Below, piece after piece: positions 12,892-18,743 of a stretch of 18,743 bases of DNA. Position 1 is the stretch's first letter. The number at the start of each line of letters is the position of its first letter. The stretch covers positions 1 to 18,743 of the forward strand of contig JADGDW010000090.1 in assembly GCA_016744725.1 (NCBI GenBank), given 5' to 3'. The translations under genes and the position numbers were made by a program. Below the pieces are notes generated by a model. That model did not search any database. It was not told the DNA's origin and worked only from the letters and a program-made list of their open reading frames with translations. This DNA comes from Candidatus Albibeggiatoa sp. nov. BB20. GTDB taxonomy: Bacteria > Pseudomonadota > Gammaproteobacteria > Beggiatoales > Beggiatoaceae.

Positions 12892-15195
12892 TTAGAAGTT
12901 AGTACCAATTGCAAATTGGAATACTTGAGTACGATCACCATCAAATTTTTTCAAAGGTCGTGCGACACTGAATGTCATTACACCTACAGGCGTAACCCAA
13001 ATTGCTGATAAACCCGCAGAGTAGCGGAATTTACCTACATCAAAATCATCGTTAGGTCCAAAGACATTACCACCATCAACGAAAGCAGACAAACGTAATG
13101 AGCGCACATTTTCGACAAATGGGACAGGTAAAATCACTTCTGCGTTAAAAATGGTTTTTAAATTACCACCATAAGAGCGACCCAATGAATCTAATGGCCC
13201 TAAGGTATTTTCTTCAAAGCCACGCACACTGTGAGGACCACCTGCAATGTAATTTTCATAAAAAGGCATTTCACTGTCATCGTTATAAGAGTCACCGTAA
13301 CCAATGTCACCTTTTAAGAACAAGGTATATCTTTCACTCAATGGATATAGCCACTGATGACGATAGCTGACCTTGTAATACTCTAAATCACTAATACCTG
13401 GCACGGATACTTCTGCACTGAACGCACGTAATGTGCCTCTATCGGCAAATAAAGCACGGTTGCGAGTATCATGCGCCCACGATGCGGTAAGACGATATGA
13501 ATCATAAGCCTCACCATGTTTAGCAAGAAATTCATGAACTTCATCAGCAGTATAATCGGTGGTTTTCACTTCGGTATGGTCAAACGCACCGCCCAAGCGA
13601 ATACTATTAAATTCACTCAATGGAATACCATAAGTGATATTGCCGCCATAAGCATCGGTTGCATAACGACTTAAGTTTGCCTCAGCTGCATCAGTTTCAC
13701 GGAAGAAGATTGAGGCACTACGACTCACACCATGAACATCAGTGTACGGATTGAAATAAGATAAACTGTATAAGGTATTGTATTCACTGTTATTAAAACT
13801 AAAGCCAACCCGTTTACCTGAGCCTAAAAAATTATCTTGGGTGACACTGGCATTGAATAACACACCATAGGTTTGCGAATAACCTAAGCCTGCCATTAAG
13901 TTACCTGATGGCATTTCTATCACATTGTAATTGACATCAATTTGGTCATCTGTGCCTTGAACCAAAGCAGTATCAATATCCACTTGCTCAAAATAATTCA
14001 GACGTTCCAAACGATTTTTCGAACGTTTCAAGGCTTTAGTCGACACCCACGCCGATTCCATTTGACGCATTTCACGCCGCATTACTTCGTCACGAGTCCG
14101 AATATTGCCTGCAAAATTAATCCGTCTGACATAAGTGCGTTTACCCGGTTCCATGAAGAAATTCAATGCCACGGTTTTAGCTTCGTCATTCACATCTGGA
14201 ATCGCATTCACATTGGCAAAAAAGTAACCTTCTTCGCCAATTCTATCACTTAAGGCTTCACTACTGGCACTAATTGCTTTACGTGAAAATACTTCACCTG
14301 ATTCAATTTGTAGTTGTTTTTGCAATTCTTCTTCAGGCAGAATCAAATTACCGATAATCTTAATATCAGAAATACTATACTTGTCACCCTCGGTTAAGTT
14401 GATGGTGATGTAGACATCTTTTTTATCGGGGCTAATCGAAACTTGGGTCGAATCAATGGTGAAATTGACATAACCTTGATCTTGGTAAAATGAACGAATG
14501 GTCTCAATATCACCTGATAATTTTTCACGGGAATATTGGTTACTTTTAGAGAAAAATGAAAACCAGCCACCCGTATTTAATTGCATTTCATCTAATACAT
14601 CATCATCATCAAATGTTTGATTTCCAACCACACTGATATGGCGAATTTTTGCAACTAAGCCTTCGGAAACATTCAGTAAAATACCTACCCGATTACGCAC
14701 TAAAGGCGTGACTTCAGAACTGATTTTAACCGCGTATTTGCCTTTGCTAAAATATAAACGCTGTAATTCTTGTTCTACTTTATCTAATAAAGATTGGTTA
14801 AACACTCGGCCTTCAGCGAAACCAACTTTTTTCAATGATTCTTTTAAATCATTGGTTTCCATGTCTTTATTGCCTTCAAAGGTAATTTGGGCAATTGCGG
14901 GGCGTTCTTCCAAGCTAATCACTACACTGTCGCCATCGCGACCGAGCTGCACATTTTTAAATAAACCTGTTTTAAATAATGAGGAAATTGCTGTGCTACT
15001 TTTTTGCGTATTCATTTCGTCGCCCACTTTAATCGGCAAGTAGTTAAATACTGTACCTGCTGAAATCCGACGTAAACCTTCTAAGCGGATATCTTCCACA
15101 GTAAATGCAGAAAAACTCCAAACCGAAGGTATGTATAAGCTCAGCAACAACGTGCCTATTTTAAGCAACCAGTGCAGTGTGTGTTGTGTCTTCAT
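12892..15195 (-). CDS. bamA: Outer membrane protein assembly factor BamA
   Basis: BamA is the essential Omp85 core of the BAM complex that folds beta-barrels into the outer membrane. The 767-residue protein has a signal peptide (likely cut after VWS, residue 27), five POTRA domains (about 28-428; the first opens FTVEDIRLEGLRRIS) and a 16-stranded barrel. The loop-6 motif VRGF is at residues 657-660, almost the same position as in E. coli, and the C-terminal strand ends in Phe (FQFAIGTNF), the BAM recognition signal. The ATG shares one base with the rseP stop (TAATG), so the two are translationally linked. A 77-nt gap precedes skp. Confidence 0.98.
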   Translation of the reverse strand: MKTQHTLHWLLKIGTLLLSLYIPSVWSFSAFTVEDIRLEGLRRISAGTVFNYLPIKVGDEMNTQKSSTAISSLFKTGLFKNVQLGRDGDSVVISLEERPAIAQITFEGNKDMETNDLKESLKKVGFAEGRVFNQSLLDKVEQELQRLYFSKGKYAVKISSEVTPLVRNRVGILLNVSEGLVAKIRHISVVGNQTFDDDDVLDEMQLNTGGWFSFFSKSNQYSREKLSGDIETIRSFYQDQGYVNFTIDSTQVSISPDKKDVYITINLTEGDKYSISDIKIIGNLILPEEELQKQLQIESGEVFSRKAISASSEALSDRIGEEGYFFANVNAIPDVNDEAKTVALNFFMEPGKRTYVRRINFAGNIRTRDEVMRREMRQMESAWVSTKALKRSKNRLERLNYFEQVDIDTALVQGTDDQIDVNYNVIEMPSGNLMAGLGYSQTYGVLFNASVTQDNFLGSGKRVGFSFNNSEYNTLYSLSYFNPYTDVHGVSRSASIFFRETDAAEANLSRYATDAYGGNITYGIPLSEFNSIRLGGAFDHTEVKTTDYTADEVHEFLAKHGEAYDSYRLTASWAHDTRNRALFADRGTLRAFSAEVSVPGISDLEYYKVSYRHQWLYPLSERYTLFLKGDIGYGDSYNDDSEMPFYENYIAGGPHSVRGFEENTLGPLDSLGRSYGGNLKTIFNAEVILPVPFVENVRSLRLSAFVDGGNVFGPNDDFDVGKFRYSAGLSAIWVTPVGVMTFSVARPLKKFDGDRTQVFQFAIGTNF

Positions 15196-16553
15196 TAACC
15201 AAACAGCCGTCCAATATCATTAAAAATGGCAAGAAACATCAAGCCCAAAAGCAAAGCAAACCCAACCTGTTGCATGACGTATTGCATATTATCCGTCACG
15301 GGGCTGCCTTTAATCGATTCTATCAAATACATCAATAAGTGACCGCCATCCAAAACAGGTACAGGCAGCAAATTGATAACGCCTAAGCTTAAACTAATTA
15401 ACGCCAAAAAGGAAATAAAAGCCACAAAACTGATTTGTGCGGTTTTTCCTGCATAATCAGCAATAGTGATAGGGCCGCTAATATGTTTTGCTGATACTTC
15501 TAAGGTCAACATTTTCCACAGGAGTTGCAGAGATAAAGTACTCATATCCCATGTTTTGACTGCCCCTTTACCCAGAGCTTGAAAAATATTATTGTGTTCG
15601 GTATACAAATATTGTTCTGGAATCGGTTGGCGTTGTGCATACACACCCATCAGACCTTGTCCCTCAATCTCATCAGGCGTAAGAGTTAAATTGATTATCT
15701 CAGCTCCGCGTTGCAATTGGGTTTCAATTTCCTTTTTAGGATGTGTTTTAACATAATTTGCCCACATTTGCCAATCCACTACAGTTTGTCCATCTACTGC
15801 TAAAATCTCATCACCAACGAGCAGACCATCACGCTGTCCCGCACTATTATCGGTAAAACCCGACACGGTTGCAGGTACAACACGATGAAACGGTTGAAAG
15901 CCTAAATGCTCAAATAGTTTGCCTTCTGCAACATCATCTAAGCTTAAACTTGCAGCACTCATAGTATGAGATTGAGTATAGTTATTGTCATCTTTTACAG
16001 CATAGATTAGGGTTGATTCACGGCTGAGAATTACTTTCAATGTCTTTTGTAACACATCTTCCCAGTTTTTGGTTTCCGTATTATTCACTGCGACAATTTC
16101 ATCTTTTGCTTGCAAACCTGCTTGTGCTGCAACACTTTCAGGCTGCACTGTACCAATCACAGGTTTAATCATTTGTTCGCCTGCCATGAATACAATCGCA
16201 TATAAAACAATGGCTAAGATGAAATTAAAGATAGGGCCTGCTGCTACAATTGCCGCACGTTTCCAGAGTTTTTGCTGATTAAATGCACGAGGTAAATCTT
16301 CTGGTGCAATCTCTTCACCATCATCAGCATCACCCAACATTTTGACATAGCCACCTAATGGAATCGGTGCAATTACAAATTCAGTTTTATCTTTACCCCA
16401 TTGCTTCGAATAAATCGGCTTACCAAACCCAACCGAAAAACGCAGAATTTTAACCCCTAGTTGCTTCGCAACCCAATAGTGTCCGAACTCATGCACTGTG
16501 ACTAAAATTGCAATCGCAACTAGGAATGCAAGAATCGCTATCAATACTGACAT
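15195..16553 (-). CDS. rseP: RIP metalloprotease RseP (site-2 protease)
   Basis: RseP is an inner-membrane zinc protease that makes the second cut in anti-sigma factor RseA, releasing sigma-E when outer-membrane protein folding fails, and clears signal-peptide remnants. I start at the ATG at 16553 (452 residues, as in E. coli about 450) because AGG lies upstream and the first hydrophobic helix begins there; an in-frame ATG at 16592 adds 13 residues without a ribosome site. Zinc motif HEFGH is at 21-25 in the first helix, two PDZ domains lie in the periplasmic middle (one around NSAGQRDGLLVGDEI), and the second zinc site LPVPVLDGGH has Asp402, the same number as the E. coli ligand. The C-terminal helices are present. 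It overlaps bamA by one base, coupling stress sensing with barrel assembly. Confidence 0.97.
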   Translation of the reverse strand: MSVLIAILAFLVAIAILVTVHEFGHYWVAKQLGVKILRFSVGFGKPIYSKQWGKDKTEFVIAPIPLGGYVKMLGDADDGEEIAPEDLPRAFNQQKLWKRAAIVAAGPIFNFILAIVLYAIVFMAGEQMIKPVIGTVQPESVAAQAGLQAKDEIVAVNNTETKNWEDVLQKTLKVILSRESTLIYAVKDDNNYTQSHTMSAASLSLDDVAEGKLFEHLGFQPFHRVVPATVSGFTDNSAGQRDGLLVGDEILAVDGQTVVDWQMWANYVKTHPKKEIETQLQRGAEIINLTLTPDEIEGQGLMGVYAQRQPIPEQYLYTEHNNIFQALGKGAVKTWDMSTLSLQLLWKMLTLEVSAKHISGPITIADYAGKTAQISFVAFISFLALISLSLGVINLLPVPVLDGGHLLMYLIESIKGSPVTDNMQYVMQQVGFALLLGLMFLAIFNDIGRLFG

Positions 16554-16689
16554 AGTTTCAACCTGTAATAGTTTTGGGGCTGGCAATCTCATTTTTTCAG
16601 GGAGTGCAAAACGTGTTTTGCTGGTGCAGAATAACGCACACTTCCATACTCATTGAATTTCCGTCTTTGAACGAAATAGCCAGCAGTCC
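16554..16689. other. Intergenic gap between dxr and rseP
   Basis: This 136-nt gap is the largest inside the cluster. It contains the 16-nt inverted repeat at 16606-16621 and the upstream in-frame ATG (16592) that could extend rseP. No terminator-like T-run follows the hairpin on the minus strand, so read-through from dxr is likely, with possible control at this point. Confidence 0.5.
16606..16621. repeat. Inverted repeat GCAAAAC-GT-GTTTTGC upstream of rseP
   Basis: The two 7-nt arms are perfect reverse complements separated by 2 nt, about 50 nt upstream of the rseP ATG. No T-run follows on either strand, so it is not a terminator; it has the shape of a dimeric regulator site. Confidence 0.55.
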
Positions 16690-17892
16690 TTATTTTATTT
16701 GTAAACGTTTGACTTCCAGATTTGCCAATTCGCGTGCTTGCGCGTCATCTTCTAAAATGAAATCTAAATGACTGGCATCTTTACCTGTTAAGTTGGTCAA
16801 AGTCTGTTCAATGACTATAGGAATATCAACGAATCGAATCTGTTTATCTAAAAAGGCTTGTACCGCGACTTCATTGGCAGCATTAAGAATCGTGGTTGTT
16901 GTGCCGCCTGCGAGCATCGCCTCATAAGCCAAACGTAAACAAGGGAATCGTTGCATATCAACATCTTCAAAATGAAGTTGGGCTATTTCGGCTAAATTCA
17001 ATGAGTCTACGCCTGACTGAATCCGCTCTGGCCAAGTGAGGGCATGCGCAATCGGGGTACGCATATCAGGATTACCTAATTGAGCTAAAACTGAGCCGTC
17101 GACATATTCCACCATCGAATGAATAATGCTTTGTGGATGCAATAGCACCTTAATTTTATCGGGTGAACTATTAAATAACCAGCACGCTTCGATGACTTCC
17201 AGCCCTTTATTCATCATAGTGGCAGAGTCTACGGAAATTTTACGCCCCATATTCCAATTAGGATGTTTACAAGCTTGCTCTGGAGTCACCTTTTCAAGTT
17301 GTTTAGCAGTAAACGTACGGAAAGGTCCACCTGATGCGGTGAGAATTAATTGCTTAATCCCAAGATTATCCAATTCAATCGATTGAGAGTTTGTTTTTGT
17401 CAACGGCATACACTGAAATAAAGCGTTATGTTCGCTATCAATCGGTAGTAAGGTTGCGTAATTATGTTGTACCGCTTGCATAAACAACTTGCCCGACATC
17501 ACCAATGCTTCTTTATTCGCCAGCAATAAACGTTTGCCTGTTTTGGCGGCGGCTAAGCTTGGCAATAAACCCGCACTACCGACGATTGCGGCCATCACAA
17601 TACCAACTTCAGGCAAGCTCGCTACTTTGTTTAAGCCTTCAATCCCTGTTAATATTTTAGTATCACCTGCGTAATGCTGTTCTTTGAGTTGCTGCTGTAG
17701 TAAATCAGCATGTTTCTCATCTGAAACCACCGCATATTTAGGTTGCCAATATAAACATTGTTCTGCTAAACGTGACACATTAGTGTGTGCCGTGAGCGCG
17801 ATGACTTTGAATTGATGACGGTGTTGAGCAACCACATTTAAGGTATTCAGCCCAATCGTCCCTGTTGCCCCTAAAATGGTAATCCCTATCAA
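16690..17892 (-). CDS. dxr: 1-deoxy-D-xylulose-5-phosphate reductoisomerase
   Basis: Dxr (IspC) converts DXP to 2-C-methyl-D-erythritol 4-phosphate with NADPH, the committed step of the non-mevalonate isoprenoid route. The 400-residue product is family length, with the dinucleotide-binding loop GATGTIG (8-14), the metal/substrate motif IDSEHNA (Asp152, Glu154), ASGGPFR, and the lid-and-metal region HPNWNMGRKISVDSATMMNKGLE with Glu232. The start is TTG at 17892: the Rossmann strand begins at once, no ATG exists that would keep it, and AGGA stands 8 nt upstream. This TTG shares TTGA with the cdsA stop, so translation is coupled. Its product feeds undecaprenyl phosphate, whose synthase gene uppS usually lies upstream of cdsA. 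Confidence 0.97.
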   Translation of the reverse strand: MIGITILGATGTIGLNTLNVVAQHRHQFKVIALTAHTNVSRLAEQCLYWQPKYAVVSDEKHADLLQQQLKEQHYAGDTKILTGIEGLNKVASLPEVGIVMAAIVGSAGLLPSLAAAKTGKRLLLANKEALVMSGKLFMQAVQHNYATLLPIDSEHNALFQCMPLTKTNSQSIELDNLGIKQLILTASGGPFRTFTAKQLEKVTPEQACKHPNWNMGRKISVDSATMMNKGLEVIEACWLFNSSPDKIKVLLHPQSIIHSMVEYVDGSVLAQLGNPDMRTPIAHALTWPERIQSGVDSLNLAEIAQLHFEDVDMQRFPCLRLAYEAMLAGGTTTTILNAANEVAVQAFLDKQIRFVDIPIVIEQTLTNLTGKDASHLDFILEDDAQARELANLEVKRLQIK

Positions 17893-18728
17893 AACCGAAT
17901 TCCTAAAAGTATAGTGCCAATAACAAAAATCGGTGCTGCCGAAGTTAAACTATCTACGCGGTCTAACATGCCACCGTGCCCTGGTAAAAGTTGACTGCTG
18001 TCTTTGAGGTGCATTTGACGTTTAAACATACTTTCCGCCAAGTCGCCTAAAATCGAAACTAAGATAGTGATAAAACAGAGTCCAATAAATAAAAGGCTCT
18101 CGTGCACAGTCATATTGCGCCACAAAGTATAACTCAGACTGAGCAATAAACCACTGCCAATTGCGCCATAAACCCCTTCCCACGTTTTCTTAGGACTGAT
18201 TTTAACCGCCAGTTTATGTTTACCCCAAGCCTTACCAATAAAGTATGCACTACTATCCGCCAGCCAAATTAAACTAAAGAAAAACAATACGCTATAACCT
18301 GTGTAATGTTGATGCAGATAAACTAAGGCTGTCCAAGCAGGTACTAAAATAACAATACCAAGTATCGCTTTAACCCATGAGGATTTAGGTACAGGATCAT
18401 GTAGCCAGTCATATTGCACTCCCGTTTGCCAATACAACATCAATAGCCACCAAGCGACGGCAATTATCAAAATTGGATAGATATTAATCGGATGGAATTT
18501 TAAAATCAGGAATGCTGTAATTAAACCTGAGATAATGAGAATTGTATAACTTGCACGTGCAGGATTAGTGTGCCAGCCACAAATATCAGTCCACTCCCAT
18601 GCAGCTAGTAGCACAAAAATACTCAGTGCAATAGCTAAAACCGTAGATGACAAATACATAATGCCACCGACGACGGAAGGGATTAATATGAGTGCAGTTA
18701 AAACCCGTTGCTGTAATTTTTTCGGCAT
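17889..18728 (-). CDS. cdsA: Phosphatidate cytidylyltransferase (CDP-diglyceride synthase)
   Basis: CdsA makes CDP-diacylglycerol from phosphatidate and CTP at the inner membrane, feeding all phospholipid synthesis. The 279-residue product is a multi-spanning membrane protein (about eight hydrophobic segments, starting at residue 10) with the conserved KISPKKTWEG motif and the full family signature at residues 233-259, from SMFKR through LKDSS to PGHGGMLDRVD. The ATG at 18728 has only a weak GAG upstream but fits the family start. The stop overlaps the dxr TTG start by 4 nt. Confidence 0.97.
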   Translation of the reverse strand: MPKKLQQRVLTALILIPSVVGGIMYLSSTVLAIALSIFVLLAAWEWTDICGWHTNPARASYTILIISGLITAFLILKFHPINIYPILIIAVAWWLLMLYWQTGVQYDWLHDPVPKSSWVKAILGIVILVPAWTALVYLHQHYTGYSVLFFFSLIWLADSSAYFIGKAWGKHKLAVKISPKKTWEGVYGAIGSGLLLSLSYTLWRNMTVHESLLFIGLCFITILVSILGDLAESMFKRQMHLKDSSQLLPGHGGMLDRVDSLTSAAPIFVIGTILLGIRF

Positions 18729-18743
18729 TTTGACTCATAGGAC
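18729..18743 (-). other. Edge of the window upstream of cdsA
   Basis: Only 15 bases remain. On the minus strand they include a TGA (18737-18735) that could be the stop of the preceding gene, which in this cluster type is normally uppS. Too short to identify. Confidence 0.2.

Noticed and set aside
16554..16592. Thirteen-residue N-terminal extension of RseP from the ATG at 16592
   Set aside because: No ribosome site, family start is at the first hydrophobic helix, and AGG precedes the ATG at 16553.

Overview
The window reads as chromosomal DNA from an AT-leaning (not extremely AT-rich) Gram-negative gammaproteobacterium. The strongest sign is the minus-strand envelope cluster in the order cdsA - dxr - rseP - bamA - skp - lpxD - fabZ - lpxA, the canonical gammaproteobacterial order. 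The Cache-type histidine kinase, the M48-TPR protein and the very large Ig-repeat lipoprotein would fit an environmental lineage such as Thiotrichales/Beggiatoaceae, but that placement is a guess. No rRNA, tRNA, CRISPR array, transposase or phage gene was seen.

Left part, plus strand (1-4047): the 3' portion of an M48-family zinc metalloprotease with a TPR-like C-terminal region (its 5' end lies outside the window), a 243-nt gap, then a membrane-bound hybrid-less sensor histidine kinase with no response regulator beside it. A 164-nt gap separates this kinase from the convergent gene on the other strand.

Middle, minus strand (4212-9725): one gene of about 1837 codons for a lipobox-carrying protein made of about 16 Ig-like (Big_1/invasin-like) modules. 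It has two layers of repetition: four tandem modules of about 100 residues at the N-terminus, followed by a five-module block of about 476-494 residues present twice. The second copy of the block holds an extra EF-hand-like loop, and three more such loops occur in tandem near the C-terminus. This is the least ordinary object in the window and is probably a cell-surface stalk or adhesin.

Right part, minus strand (10015-18728): the envelope-biogenesis cluster. CdsA makes CDP-diacylglycerol for phospholipids, Dxr commits carbon to isoprenoids (undecaprenyl carrier, quinones), RseP is the site-2 protease of the envelope stress response, BamA and Skp assemble and chaperone outer-membrane proteins, and LpxD, FabZ and LpxA supply lipid A acylation and its hydroxyacyl-ACP precursors. 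Genes are tightly packed: a 4-nt TTGA junction between cdsA and dxr, a 1-nt overlap between rseP and bamA, a 28-nt overlap between fabZ and lpxA, and 16-nt gaps elsewhere. The cluster ends in a clear factor-independent terminator at 9907-9947. lpxB does not follow lpxA here.

I did not find a convincing undescribed multi-gene system. The best leads are the architecture of the Ig-repeat lipoprotein, the two possible TTG/TGA start-stop junctions, the LpxA acyl-length position and the palindrome in the dxr-rseP gap.
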